A stretch of 64,000 nt of DNA from Sulfitobacter sp. M39 (GTDB lineage Bacteria; Pseudomonadota; Alphaproteobacteria; Rhodobacterales; Rhodobacteraceae): assembly GCF_021735935.1 (NCBI RefSeq), contig NZ_WMDZ01000001.1:1178001-1242000 (forward strand). The letters are read 5' to 3'. The position numbers were made by a program, and so were the translations under genes. The notes under the pieces were generated by a model that made no database searches, had not been told where the DNA came from, and saw only the letters and a program-made list of their open reading frames with translations. Below, piece after piece: positions 8,672-18,038 of the stretch (the stretch's first letter is position 1; the number at the start of each line of letters is the position of its first letter).

Positions 8672-10243
8672 ATGAGCGAACAAGACGATACAGACCAGAT
8701 GAATGGCGCCGATAGCCTTGTGCAAACGCTGCTCGATAGCGGGCTTGATACCTGTTTCACCAACCCCGGCACGTCGGAAATGCACTTTGTTGCCGCGCTG
8801 GATCACGTGCCCGGCATGCGGTCGATCCTTGTCCTGCAAGAGGGCGTGGCGACGGGGGCGGCGGATGGGTACTACCGTATGGCCGGTAAGCCCGCCTGCA
8901 CCCTGCTGCACCTGGGGCCAGGGCTCGCCAACGGGTTGTCGAACCTGCACAACGCGAAAAAGGCAGGCTCGGGCGTGGTGAATATTGTCGGCGAACATGC
9001 GGTCACGCATATCGAGCTGGACGCGCCGCTGACCTCTGACATCGAAGGGATCGCGCGGCCCGTGTCCCATTGGGTGCATACATCCATGTCGGCGGCGGAC
9101 GTGGGCGCGGATGCGGCCCGTGCCGTGCAGGCGGCAAATGTGGCACCGGGGCAGGTGGCGACGCTGATGCTGCCCAGTGACACCGCTTGGAACGAAGGCG
9201 GCGCGGTCGCGCCCGCGCTGGAGCCTGCGCAGCGTCCTGCTTTTGACGAAGCCGCGCTGGAGGAAGCTGTCGCCGCGCTGTCCGGCCCCGACAGCCTGCT
9301 GCTGTTGGGCGGTGCCGCGCTGAGCGCCGAGATGCTTGAGATTGCGGGGCGGATCGCGGCCAAGACGGGCTGCAAACTGCTAAGCGAATGGGCCAATGCG
9401 CGGCAGGAACGCGGGGCAGGGCGTGTGGTGGTCAACCGCGTGCCCTATCCCATTGATCAGGCGCTAGAGACGCTGGCCCCGTTCAAGCGCATCGTTCTGC
9501 TGGGCGCACGCGCACCCATCGGCTTTTTCGCCTATCCGAACAAGCCCGCGATCCTGACCGCCGAGGGCACGCAGATCACCAACCTCTGTACCACCGCGCA
9601 GGATATCGCAGGGGCGCTGGACGCGCTGTGCCGCGGTGTGGGTGCGGCGGACACTCCACCCGCCCATGTGGCCGAAGCCGCCACCCCCGACAAACCCAGC
9701 GGCCCGTTGGAGCCGGGCGGCATCGCGCAAGCCCTAGCGCGCACCATCCCCGAGGATGCGATTATCATCGACGAGGCGATTACCACAGGCCGCGCGTTCT
9801 TCCCCGCAACGGCAGGGGCCCCGAAACACACTTGGGTGAACAACTGCGGCGGGTCCATCGGCTATGGCATGCCCGTGGCTATCGGGGCGGCAGTGGCCTG
9901 CCCTGACCGCAAAGTGATGGCGCTGATCGGGGATGGCAGCGCGATGTACACGGTGCAGGCGCTTTGGACGATGGCCCGCGAAGGGCTGGACATCACCATC
10001 GTGATCTTCGCCAATCGCGTCTACAAGATCCTGCGCGGCGAGCTGACCAATGTCGGCGTCAGCAATGCAGGCCCCAAGGCGATGGATATGCTGTCGCTTG
10101 ATCAGCCGACGCTGGAATTCGCGCAGATGGCAAAGTCGATGGGGGTAGAGGCGACGCAGGTTAGTGATTGCGAAGCGCTGGAGCTCGCGATCGAAACAGG
10201 GCTGGCACATAAAGGCCCGTATCTGATCGAAGCGGTGATGTAG
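8672..10243 (+). CDS. ThDP-dependent enzyme, acetolactate-synthase large-subunit-like
   Basis: A 523-residue ThDP enzyme. The start at 8672 (MSEQDDTDQM) is chosen because AGGAAGA lies five bases before it; a GTG at 8654 lacks this. The N-terminal Pyr domain has the catalytic glutamate in LQEGVATGAADGYYRMAG. The C-terminal PP domain has the magnesium/ThDP motif GDGSAMYTVQALWTMAREG ending in IVIFAN. This branch is usually labelled acetolactate synthase, but no small regulatory subunit gene is near, so it is more likely a catabolic 2-oxoacid decarboxylase or ligase. Pairing with the acyl-CoA ligase points to a small carboxylic acid pathway; the substrate is unknown. Confidence 0.78.
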   Translation: MSEQDDTDQMNGADSLVQTLLDSGLDTCFTNPGTSEMHFVAALDHVPGMRSILVLQEGVATGAADGYYRMAGKPACTLLHLGPGLANGLSNLHNAKKAGSGVVNIVGEHAVTHIELDAPLTSDIEGIARPVSHWVHTSMSAADVGADAARAVQAANVAPGQVATLMLPSDTAWNEGGAVAPALEPAQRPAFDEAALEEAVAALSGPDSLLLLGGAALSAEMLEIAGRIAAKTGCKLLSEWANARQERGAGRVVVNRVPYPIDQALETLAPFKRIVLLGARAPIGFFAYPNKPAILTAEGTQITNLCTTAQDIAGALDALCRGVGAADTPPAHVAEAATPDKPSGPLEPGGIAQALARTIPEDAIIIDEAITTGRAFFPATAGAPKHTWVNNCGGSIGYGMPVAIGAAVACPDRKVMALIGDGSAMYTVQALWTMAREGLDITIVIFANRVYKILRGELTNVGVSNAGPKAMDMLSLDQPTLEFAQMAKSMGVEATQVSDCEALELAIETGLAHKGPYLIEAVM

Positions 10244-10272
10244 CACCCGCGAAGACTATCCGATACAAAACA

Positions 10273-10306
10273 GGCCCCCGATCAGCGCTGATCGGGGGCC
10301 TTTTTT
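10273..10306 (+). terminator. strong intrinsic terminator, probably bidirectional
   Basis: A perfect 28-base palindrome (arms GGCCCCCGATCAGC) is followed by six T at 10301-10306. On the minus strand it is followed by TGTTTTG, so it can also end the converging channel gene. It closes the ligase/ThDP operon. Confidence 0.93.
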
Positions 10307-10326
10307 ATCTCAGTCATCCGCGCCGA

Positions 10327-12786
10327 TTAGCGGTCTGCACCACCGTCGCCGTCGGCATCATCGCTGTCCGGCACATCGTCGGCCTTGATCGGCTTGGACA
10401 CGGTCTTGGCCTTTTGGGGGCCGGTATCGGTATCCTGCGCGGCGGGGCCTTCGATCTTGAACGGCTGGGTGGTGCCGTCCTTGTTCTCGCCCAGCCAGAT
10501 GGTCTGCTGCGGGAAGGGGATTTCGATCCCGCGCTCGTCAAAGACCGTCTTGAGGTAGCCGTTGTACATGCGCCCGATGCCCCATTGCTTACCGGGGTCG
10601 GTCTTGATCCGCACGCGCAGCACCACCGCGCTGTCGCCAAGGGATTGAACGCCGAACCATTCCAGCTCTCCCATGATGCTATTGGCGATCTCGGGCTCGT
10701 TCTCCATCATGCGGTCAAAGGCGTCGTACATGGCCTGCTTGGCCTCTTCGACATTCTCGCGGTAGGCGATGCCCATGTCACAGACCGTGTAGGCAAAGCC
10801 GCGCATATAGTTGCTGACCACATCCACGGTAGAGAAGGGGATCATGTGGAACACCCCTTGCACATCGCGCAGGGACACAGAGCGCACCGACAGCTTTTCG
10901 ACGGTGCCAGTGGTGCCGCCCACGGTGATCACATCGCCCACGTTGATGACGTTCTCGAACTGGATGAACACGCCGGTGATGATGTCCTGCACCATCTTCT
11001 GCGCGCCGAAACCAATCGCCAGACCCAAAACCCCGGCAGAGGCGAGCAGTGGCCCGATATCCAGCCCGATCTCGCTCAGCACGAACATCAGCGTGAGGAT
11101 GATCAGCGTGATGGTCGCCGCATTGCGCAGCAAAGTCAGCAGGGTGGTTTCCCGCGAGGTTGGCACAGCCCCGTATTCGGGGTTCAGCTTGTAGTCGACA
11201 AAGGATGTCAGCGCGAGCCAGATGCCGAAGGCCACCGTCAGGATCAACCCGACAGAGATCAGCGCCTTGGTCACCGCCAGCCCGACCTGCCCCTCAAGCC
11301 AGCTGCGCACGTCGATCGTGCCTATCACGTCCAACGTAAAGAACAGCACGCAGACCAGCAGGAACAGCCGCAAGGCGCTGAAGGCGCGGGGGACAAAGGT
11401 GTTGATGCGACGTTCCAGCAGCGGCAACTTGGCGTTCACGTCCTCGGGCAGTGAAATGCCGCGGTGCACGGCCTGCGCCAGCCATCCCGAAAGCAGGGCA
11501 GCGATGATGATCGCCGCAAGGATCTTGCCCGACCCGACAATCGCGTTCAGCGTGACCTCGGCGGGCTGGGTCATGACCACAAAGAACATCACGGCGATAT
11601 AGGCCAGCGCGAACCAGTGCCAGATGCCTGCCAAGCCGTGTAGCGTGCGCGCGATAAAGCCGCGCCGCGCCTTTGCGATGGTGGCCGGATCGACACCCTC
11701 GGCGGCTTGCGCCTCGCTGGGGTCCGCCTCGCTGGGGTCCGCCTCGCTTTGCAGCCAGCGGGTGACGGCCTTGCGACGCCGCAGCACGATGTAGACAAAA
11801 TACAGCAGCACCAGAACCGACAGAAGAGCCGACACGCCAGCGCCCGCGGCCGTGTTGACGCTTTGGTTGACGATTGGCACGACCAGCAGTTGCCCGTAGC
11901 CCAGAACACTGACCACGATGCTCAGATAGCGGGTAAGCGCCGCTGCGGCCTTGTCGCCGACGGGCACCAGACGCAGACCCGACGCAACGGGCGACAGGAA
12001 CGACCGGATGACGACTTTGGTCATTTCTACCAGCAGGAAGGCGTTCAGATACATCGACTGGCGGATGCCGATCTGCCCGACTTCGCCAACGGCGAGGATG
12101 GTGATCAGATAACCAGCGGCCCAAGCCACGATGACGATAAAGGCGTCCAGCAGGTTCGACCCCAGAAACAGCCCGATAGAGCGGAAGATACCCACATGTT
12201 CAGCCGTGCGCCCCATGCGCGCATATAGCCCCCGCGCAAGGTAGCGCAGCACCACAAAGAGCGCGACGGTGATCGCAATGACCGCAAGCAGGCCAGGGAT
12301 CGCTTCCAGCAATACGGTCAGCTCCGCACCGCTGAGGCCAGAGAAGACCTTGCCGCCGCGTTCGAACCCGTTCCAGAAAGAGGTGAGCGTGCTGACCGTG
12401 TCTTGTCCGATCTGCTGGGTGATCAGGGCGATTTGCCGCCCGACCGATACCCCTTCGGCATCCGCGGCTTCGGTGATCGTTTCAATCGCGGGGTTTTCAT
12501 CACCCGAGGGGTCGCCCGAGGCGTCGAGCGACTTTTCGAGGTCCGCGATCAGCGCGGCGCGGGCGTCATCGTCTTTGAGCACTTCTAGCAGGGTATCCAG
12601 CGGTGCCTTCGCCTCTGCCTCGGGTGTCGTTTCGGTTGTTTCCGTGTCGGAAGACCCGCCGCCGGTGAACAGCGATTGCGCATGCGCCGAAAAGGGGGCG
12701 AGCGTCAGGAAGAGTGCCACCACAACCCCCGTCAGTACGTAGAGCCACCCTTGGGTTGGCATCGCGATCTTTCGGGTTTCTGACAT
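10327..12786 (-). CDS. large MscS-family mechanosensitive channel
   Basis: An 819-residue inner-membrane channel that would release solutes on osmotic downshift. I start it at 12786 (MSETRKIAMPTQ), which has AGAGG five bases upstream; an earlier GTG/ATG pair has no ribosome site. A signal-like helix (GWLYVLTGVVVALFLTLAPFSAHAQS) precedes a Thr/Glu/Asp-rich periplasmic region, then about ten membrane segments. The MscS core starts near residue 570: the Gly/Ala-rich pore helix LASAGVLGLAIGFGAQKMVQD and the beta domain NVINVGDVITVGGTTGTVEKL. The C-terminal tail is highly acidic (SDDADGDGG). The loop holds a short tandem repeat, SEADPSEADPSEA. It neighbours the osmoregulated-glucan operon, which fits an osmotic theme. 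Confidence 0.9.
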   Translation of the reverse strand: MSETRKIAMPTQGWLYVLTGVVVALFLTLAPFSAHAQSLFTGGGSSDTETTETTPEAEAKAPLDTLLEVLKDDDARAALIADLEKSLDASGDPSGDENPAIETITEAADAEGVSVGRQIALITQQIGQDTVSTLTSFWNGFERGGKVFSGLSGAELTVLLEAIPGLLAVIAITVALFVVLRYLARGLYARMGRTAEHVGIFRSIGLFLGSNLLDAFIVIVAWAAGYLITILAVGEVGQIGIRQSMYLNAFLLVEMTKVVIRSFLSPVASGLRLVPVGDKAAAALTRYLSIVVSVLGYGQLLVVPIVNQSVNTAAGAGVSALLSVLVLLYFVYIVLRRRKAVTRWLQSEADPSEADPSEAQAAEGVDPATIAKARRGFIARTLHGLAGIWHWFALAYIAVMFFVVMTQPAEVTLNAIVGSGKILAAIIIAALLSGWLAQAVHRGISLPEDVNAKLPLLERRINTFVPRAFSALRLFLLVCVLFFTLDVIGTIDVRSWLEGQVGLAVTKALISVGLILTVAFGIWLALTSFVDYKLNPEYGAVPTSRETTLLTLLRNAATITLIILTLMFVLSEIGLDIGPLLASAGVLGLAIGFGAQKMVQDIITGVFIQFENVINVGDVITVGGTTGTVEKLSVRSVSLRDVQGVFHMIPFSTVDVVSNYMRGFAYTVCDMGIAYRENVEEAKQAMYDAFDRMMENEPEIANSIMGELEWFGVQSLGDSAVVLRVRIKTDPGKQWGIGRMYNGYLKTVFDERGIEIPFPQQTIWLGENKDGTTQPFKIEGPAAQDTDTGPQKAKTVSKPIKADDVPDSDDADGDGGADR

Positions 12787-12879
12787 GGGGGCCTCTTTCG
12801 ACATCACTAAATTACACTACGAGATAGGGGAACATTCCCTATTTCCACTGCTTTTCGCTTATGGGGGGTCTTTGATGTA

Positions 12880-12916
12880 AAGAAAACCCGATGCGCGGAT
12901 ATGTTCGCACATCGGG
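12880..12916 (-). terminator. terminator of the opg operon
   Basis: On the minus strand an 11-base-pair stem (CCCGATGTGCG / CGCGCATCGGG, one G-U pair) with an eight-base loop is followed by TTTTCTTT. It lies 36 bases past the opgC stop. Confidence 0.8.
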
Positions 12917-12951
12917 AGATTACATCATCGGGGTGGGCTAGGAGCGCACCA

Positions 12952-14208
12952 TTACGCCGTTGAACTGCCGGTAATCACCTCTGCCCGAGGGATCTCTGCC
13001 TTTGGGGGGGCGGGTTGTTTTGGCTGCGGCTGTTTGCGTGCGGCTTCGGCCAGCAGGGCGGCGGCATAGCACACAGCAATTGCAACAAGGGGCAGTGTCC
13101 ACGGCAAGGCCGTCATCGTGGGTTCGATATCCATCATGATTTGCCCCGCCAGGGCAAGTATGGTGCCAAGCCCAAACACCAGCAGCCCGTGGCTGCCCAT
13201 CAGCCGGAAGGGGGCGGCCAGATTATGCGCACAGATCCGTGTCACCACAGGCAGGCACGACAGCACGTAGACCAGCGCGAGGATATGCACCAATCGCGGC
13301 AGCGCCAGCATCGACTTGTTGTGCGTCGTGATGTTGCTGGGAAGGCCAAGCCCGCCAAGCTGCGCCATCTTGTGATTCATGAACGATCCCAGACCGGGCA
13401 CGTAGCGCCAAGCAAAGATGAACAGCAACACGCCGAGCGCCAGCTTGAACAGGATCGGAGAGTTGCGGACCAGCCGTTCGTCCTTGCGATGACGCACGCC
13501 AATGGCAAGGCCGACGACAAAGATGAACTGCCAGGTGAGCGGGTTGAAGAACCAGCCGCCGCCACCGGGGTGGTTCGGGATGGTCAGTCGGGTGGCTCCT
13601 GCATAAAGCCAGAACGCCCCCGCAACGGCCAAGGTCGTGCGCGGCGCGTAAAGTACAGCGGCGATCAGCGCAGGGCCTGCCAGCAGCAAGACGGTATAGG
13701 ACGGCAGAATGTTCACATAGCCGATCTGGTATCCCAGCGTGACCAGCCCCGCCATCGCGGCACCGGTCTGGTCATACAAGAGGGCAAGGTTGTGCATCAC
13801 GCGGAATTCCGAGCGCACAAACGTATCTGCCGCCCAGGCATAAAGACCGATGGCCGCGACCGTCAGCACGATATGCACGATATAAAGCTGCCACGCCCGC
13901 CGCCACAGCGGTGCCATCGCATCCCATAGACGCAGCTCGCCCGACATCCAGCGGCCGATGGCGGGGGAATAGGCGATGCCCGCCGCGATGCCCGACATAA
14001 TAAAGAACGCCTCTGCCGCGTCGGAGAACCCGATGTTGCGGATGGTCAGATGCTCCCACGGGTTGCCGGGCATGTGGTCGATGATGATCATGATCAGCGC
14101 CAGCCCGCGAAACGCATCGATGCGCGGATCGCGGGCGCGGCGCGGCAGGTCGACGCCGCGCCGGATGGGAATAAGCTGGGCGTCAGGCCGGTTGGACGAT
14201 TGTGTCAT
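12952..14208 (-). CDS. opgC: OpgC-type glucan-modifying acyltransferase
   Basis: A 418-residue multi-spanning membrane protein of the OpgC family, which adds succinyl groups to osmoregulated periplasmic glucans. The start at 14208 (MTQSSNRPDA) is preceded by AAGGATCG. Family marks are the N-terminal DPRIDAFRGLALIMIIIDHMPGNPWEHLTIRNIGFSDAAEAF region and GWFFNPLTWQFIFVVG in the middle, with about ten hydrophobic helices. It overlaps the end of opgH by 26 bases. Rhodobacter sphaeroides has a known opgGIH-opgC operon for backbone synthesis and succinylation, which matches this order. Confidence 0.88.
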   Translation of the reverse strand: MTQSSNRPDAQLIPIRRGVDLPRRARDPRIDAFRGLALIMIIIDHMPGNPWEHLTIRNIGFSDAAEAFFIMSGIAAGIAYSPAIGRWMSGELRLWDAMAPLWRRAWQLYIVHIVLTVAAIGLYAWAADTFVRSEFRVMHNLALLYDQTGAAMAGLVTLGYQIGYVNILPSYTVLLLAGPALIAAVLYAPRTTLAVAGAFWLYAGATRLTIPNHPGGGGWFFNPLTWQFIFVVGLAIGVRHRKDERLVRNSPILFKLALGVLLFIFAWRYVPGLGSFMNHKMAQLGGLGLPSNITTHNKSMLALPRLVHILALVYVLSCLPVVTRICAHNLAAPFRLMGSHGLLVFGLGTILALAGQIMMDIEPTMTALPWTLPLVAIAVCYAAALLAEAARKQPQPKQPAPPKAEIPRAEVITGSSTA

Positions 14209-15961
14209 GCGACGATCCTTCTGGGGCGGCACCCGATCTCAGGTTGTCGCGATATGCTGCAATGACGGCGGGCGTGGCCCGCTCTTGCGGCGTGGTAAAG
14301 ACTTGGCCGGTGCTCTCGTGCGAGGTAACGGCGATCAACAGCGGCGCGATGGACATGGGCAGCGTCACCGGCAAGAGCCAGAAGATCAGGTTCGGCACCC
14401 AGAGATAGACGGCAACGGTGACCGCGATCCCGAACAGCGACACCCAACGGCTGGCACGCCAGCTTTCAGCGAGGGTAAGCCGCCCTTCGCCGCGTGCGGT
14501 TGCGGGCCAGCCGCCATCCTTGCCCGCAAAGACCTCGGCGACGGCGCGGCTTTGATACATCAGCATGACGGGCGCAATCAGCGCGGTCAGCAGAATTTCA
14601 GACAGGACAGAGCCAAGCGCGCGCAGCGCCCCGCCAAACCCCTTGGCGCGGCCCGTTGCAGCCGCTTCGCCAAAGATCGCGAGCTTGGGCAGCAACAGCA
14701 GTCCGCCGATCCCAAAGGCGAGCGCTACGATCTGGAAGGTCTTGTCGTCGGGGAAGACCGGGAAAAGCTGATAGGCGTTGGGGAAATAATCAGGGCTGGC
14801 ATTGGTCGCGGCGGCCAGCAGCGACACGATCAGGAAGGCCCCCCAAGCGACCGACACCAGATAGGCCATGATCCCCTGGACGAAGACGAACCGGCTCCAC
14901 CCGTGCAGGCCGGGGGCACCGACCAGACGCATGTGTTGCAGGTTGCCCTGACACCAGCGGCGATCACGGCGCGCAAAGGCGAGCAGATTGTCGGGGCCTT
15001 CCTCGAAGGAGCCGGCGATGCGGGGGTCCATCTCTACACGCCAGCCGCCGCGTACCAGCAGGGCGGCTTCAACATAGTCATGGCTTAGGATGGTGCCGCC
15101 GAAAGGGGCAGGGCCGCTGAGTTCAGGCAGGCCGCAGCATTGCGACAGGGCGCGCACACGTGCGATGGCATTATGCCCCCAAAAGGGGCCCGCCCGCCCC
15201 TGCATACGGGCCAAACCGCGTGCGAAAACGGGCGAGTGAAAGCTGGCCGAGAATTGCATCGCGCGGCCGAACAGCGACCCCGCGCCAAAGATCTTGGGCA
15301 GGGTTTGCAGCAGGCCAAGAGTCGGGTCTGCCTCCATCCGTGCGACAAGATGGCGGATCGTATCGCCCTCCATCAAGCTGTCGGCGTCAAGGATCACGAC
15401 GTATTCATAAGCCCCGCCGGATTTGCGAATGAAATCCTCGACGTTGCCCGCCTTGCGGCCATATCGGTCGGTACGGTTGCGGTAGTAAACCGGGTTCGCA
15501 GCGCTGTCATCGCCCAATAGCGGGGCTAGCGCCGCGCGCTCTGCGATCAGGGCGTCGGGGTCGAAGGTGTCGGACAGAATGGCGAAATCGACGGGTACGT
15601 TCGAGGCCTGCATGGATTGGCGCATTGCCATAATGCGCGCGCAAACCTCGGTCGGGTTTTCGTTGCAGATCGGCACAAGGATCGCCGTCGGGGGGAAATC
15701 CGCGTTGCTCAGGTCCATATCAGGGAGGGGGTCAAAAGAGGGCACGCCCAAAAACGCCTGCCCCGCCCCCCATGCCAACCACGCAGTCGTCAGCGCGATA
15801 AGCGCCACGGCGAAGCCGTCCCAGATATCAAATCCGGTATTAAGCCCCGCTTGCGCCAGTGTCGCGGCTGCCGCTGTTGCGCATAGCAAGGCAAAGCAAA
15901 TGGTGCCAATGCGGCTGACCCGCGTGGCACCATCGCGCAAATAAGAGGGCATGTCAGGCAT
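14183..15961 (-). CDS. opgH: OpgH glucan glucosyltransferase
   Basis: This inner-membrane family-2 glycosyltransferase builds the linear beta-glucan backbone. It has 592 residues, much shorter than the ~850 of E. coli OpgH, lacking that protein's long N-terminal region. Visible motifs: LVPICNENPTEV, the DXD site VILDADSLM, a GHNAIARV stretch, the ILSHDYVEAALLVRGGW acceptor region and the QxxRW-type RRDRRWCQGNL. Two N-terminal helices and several C-terminal helices are present. The start overlaps the small opgI-like gene by eight bases and the end overlaps opgC by 26, so the operon is tightly coupled. Confidence 0.93.
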   Translation of the reverse strand: MPDMPSYLRDGATRVSRIGTICFALLCATAAAATLAQAGLNTGFDIWDGFAVALIALTTAWLAWGAGQAFLGVPSFDPLPDMDLSNADFPPTAILVPICNENPTEVCARIMAMRQSMQASNVPVDFAILSDTFDPDALIAERAALAPLLGDDSAANPVYYRNRTDRYGRKAGNVEDFIRKSGGAYEYVVILDADSLMEGDTIRHLVARMEADPTLGLLQTLPKIFGAGSLFGRAMQFSASFHSPVFARGLARMQGRAGPFWGHNAIARVRALSQCCGLPELSGPAPFGGTILSHDYVEAALLVRGGWRVEMDPRIAGSFEEGPDNLLAFARRDRRWCQGNLQHMRLVGAPGLHGWSRFVFVQGIMAYLVSVAWGAFLIVSLLAAATNASPDYFPNAYQLFPVFPDDKTFQIVALAFGIGGLLLLPKLAIFGEAAATGRAKGFGGALRALGSVLSEILLTALIAPVMLMYQSRAVAEVFAGKDGGWPATARGEGRLTLAESWRASRWVSLFGIAVTVAVYLWVPNLIFWLLPVTLPMSIAPLLIAVTSHESTGQVFTTPQERATPAVIAAYRDNLRSGAAPEGSSHDTIVQPA

Positions 15962-16118
15962 TACGCATGAAGATGCGGCTCACCACCTCGAACAGGGAGG
16001 GGCGGGCATCATGCTCTAGCACCTGCCGCGGCATATCCAGCGGGGCAGGGCGAGGCGCATAACGGTCAAAGTCGGTCATTTGTTCGGTGGTCGCAGTTGA
16101 TGTCACAGAAGTATTCAT
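15954..16118 (-). CDS. opgI: small OpgI-like protein between opgG and opgH
   Basis: A 54-residue frame (MNTSVTSTATTEQMTDFDRY...) starts at an ATG that shares an ATGA overlap with the opgG stop and ends eight bases inside opgH. No membrane segment is seen; the sequence is Pro/Arg-rich in the middle (APRPAPLDMPRQ) and ends SLFEVVSRIFMRNA. R. sphaeroides carries a gene of unknown function called opgI at this place in its opgGIH operon, so the symbol is assigned by position, not by recognised homology. Double overlap with both neighbours strongly suggests it is translated. It might be a small subunit or a remnant of the longer OpgH N-terminus. Confidence 0.6.
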   Translation of the reverse strand: MNTSVTSTATTEQMTDFDRYAPRPAPLDMPRQVLEHDARPSLFEVVSRIFMRNA

Positions 16119-17707
16119 TCTTTCAGCCATTGGTATACCCAAGTCTCGGTCAAGCTACGGTCGCCCGCGACCAGATTGGCGCGCAGTTCAACCATTGCAT
16201 CAGTTTCGGCGACGACTTCTAGAACCAGTCGCCACATGTGATCGTGGCCGTCGATCTGCTGCAGCACTTGTCCTGCAATTGTCCCGCCGGCGATGTTTAC
16301 ATTGGCTTCAACAACGTTCTCGGCGTTTGGTTCCCCTAAAGTTGCACCTTCGAAGTCGATCACAAACTTTCGGCGATCATTGCGCGGTTTTACGCCCGCG
16401 ATGCCCCCATTTCCGGCAAGAGTGCGCGATACTTGGGCAAGTGTCGAAGACGCGCCGGGCGGGTTCATCCCCCAGTTCAGACGGTAGGAAATGCTTTTGC
16501 TATCACCCGCGGCGAACCCGTTCTTGTAGGTCCAGAAGGCGACGATGTTGTCGTTCCCCTCCAGATCCGACGGGATCTCGATCAAGCGGACCATGCCTTC
16601 GCCCCAGTCACCTTTGGGTTCGACCATCAGCGTCGGGCGCAGTTCATAGTGGGCTTCGGCGTCCAGATAGTCGTCAAAGGCACGGTGGCGCTGCACAAGG
16701 CCAAAGGATTTCGGCGATTGCGCACCAAAGTATGAATTGGCGAGCTTGGGCGGGTTGTTCAGCACGCGGAACAGCGTGTCTTGGCCGGTGTTGACCACCA
16801 GCGCCTCGCTGTCGTGGACGCGGGCACGGTAATCGTCAAAGCCGCCCTGATCGTTCAGCCCGAACAGATACATCGATGTCAGCGGCGCGATGCCCAGTTG
16901 CTGCACGTCTTGGCGGAAGAACAGTTCGGTGGTCACATCCATCGTGGTGGTGGCACCGGGGGTCACGGTGAACTTGTACGCCCCCACGACCGACTGGCTT
17001 TCCAGCAGGGCGTAAAAGGTCATCTTCGTCTCGCCCGGCGCGGGACGTTGCAGCCAGAAGGCGCTGAAGCGGGGGAATTCCTCGGGTTCGGAGGTGGCAG
17101 TGTTCACCGCAAGCCCGCGCGCGCTCAGGCCATAGCGGTTACCCGCGCCCAAGGCACGGAAGTAGCTTGCCCCAAGGAACGACACGATCTCGTCGAACTG
17201 TTGCGGATCGTTCAGCGGGGCATTCATGCGGAAGCCCGCGACGCCGGGCAGCTCTGTGCCGGCTGGAATTTTTTCAAGCGCTTTGGACTGGTAAATGAAA
17301 TCGTCCGAGGTAAAGCCAAGCGGCTGTGCCTTGCCGTCGACGACCTCGTAGAGCGACACGGTGCCGTCGAACAACCAGCCGGGGTGATAGGCATGTACCA
17401 CCGCTTGCGCTGCGGGGCCTTTCCAGATCGCGCTGTCCTCGCGGAAGCGGATGTTGCGGTAGTCGTCGTAATCCAGCGTGGTGAAGGGCTCGCCCAATTG
17501 CGTCGGCGCAGTGTATTCCTCACCGGCAAGACCGCGTGCCCGTTCGATCAGGATATCAAAGGAAAAAGGCTCCGCCGTATCACCGGCCTGCGCCCATGCG
17601 GCAGTGTCTTGCAAACCGGTCGCCGCGGCGAATGCCAAGGCGGCCCCCCCTGCGCGCAATACGGACCGGCGAGACATTGGGCGGGAGCGAGACAAATGAT
17701 GCATCAA
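16115..17707 (-). CDS. opgG: OpgG periplasmic glucan biosynthesis protein
   Basis: A 530-residue periplasmic protein of the OpgG/OpgD family, needed to branch and release osmoregulated periplasmic glucans. It begins with a Tat-like signal (MSRRSVLRAGGAALAFAAATG... AWAQA); an internal ATG at 17677 is an alternative start right at the twin-arginine motif. Family landmarks are FSFDILIERARGLAGEEY, LDYDDYRNIRFREDSAIW and the C-terminal Ig-like domain ending WVYQWLKE. It is the first gene of opgGIHC; its stop overlaps the opgI start. The AT-rich ~330 bases upstream are shared with the divergent antiporter gene and should hold the promoter. Confidence 0.93.
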   Translation of the reverse strand: MMHHLSRSRPMSRRSVLRAGGAALAFAAATGLQDTAAWAQAGDTAEPFSFDILIERARGLAGEEYTAPTQLGEPFTTLDYDDYRNIRFREDSAIWKGPAAQAVVHAYHPGWLFDGTVSLYEVVDGKAQPLGFTSDDFIYQSKALEKIPAGTELPGVAGFRMNAPLNDPQQFDEIVSFLGASYFRALGAGNRYGLSARGLAVNTATSEPEEFPRFSAFWLQRPAPGETKMTFYALLESQSVVGAYKFTVTPGATTTMDVTTELFFRQDVQQLGIAPLTSMYLFGLNDQGGFDDYRARVHDSEALVVNTGQDTLFRVLNNPPKLANSYFGAQSPKSFGLVQRHRAFDDYLDAEAHYELRPTLMVEPKGDWGEGMVRLIEIPSDLEGNDNIVAFWTYKNGFAAGDSKSISYRLNWGMNPPGASSTLAQVSRTLAGNGGIAGVKPRNDRRKFVIDFEGATLGEPNAENVVEANVNIAGGTIAGQVLQQIDGHDHMWRLVLEVVAETDAMVELRANLVAGDRSLTETWVYQWLKE

Positions 17708-18038
17708 AAATGATTCCTGTTCGTTGCTGCATTGCAGAATTCATATAATTACGCGGGAAGTTCAATAACATGAAGCCAGATGCGCAAACTTTTGCTGCAC
17801 AGTGCGGGGTTCACGCGAAAATCGCGAATTCGGCGCGTCATCATCCGGTAATATTCGCAATGACATAGCAAGGCTACGTGACGGTTTTGTCTAGCCTCTT
17901 CAAAAAACAGCGGAAAATCGCCTGAAATACCACCGGACCGCCCTAGAATAAGATTGGTTGGCATCACAGGCCCGCAATGCCACCCTAAAGGGAATCTGTG
18001 TGTGTATCGGTAAACAAGAATACAAAAACGAGGACAAA
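17708..18038. other. divergent intergenic region opgG / antiporter
   Basis: About 330 bases, more AT-rich than its flanks, between divergent starts. It should hold both promoters (for example the ATATAATTACG stretch near 17745 for opgG). Open frames crossing it have no gene character. No palindrome or RNA element stood out. Confidence 0.5.
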
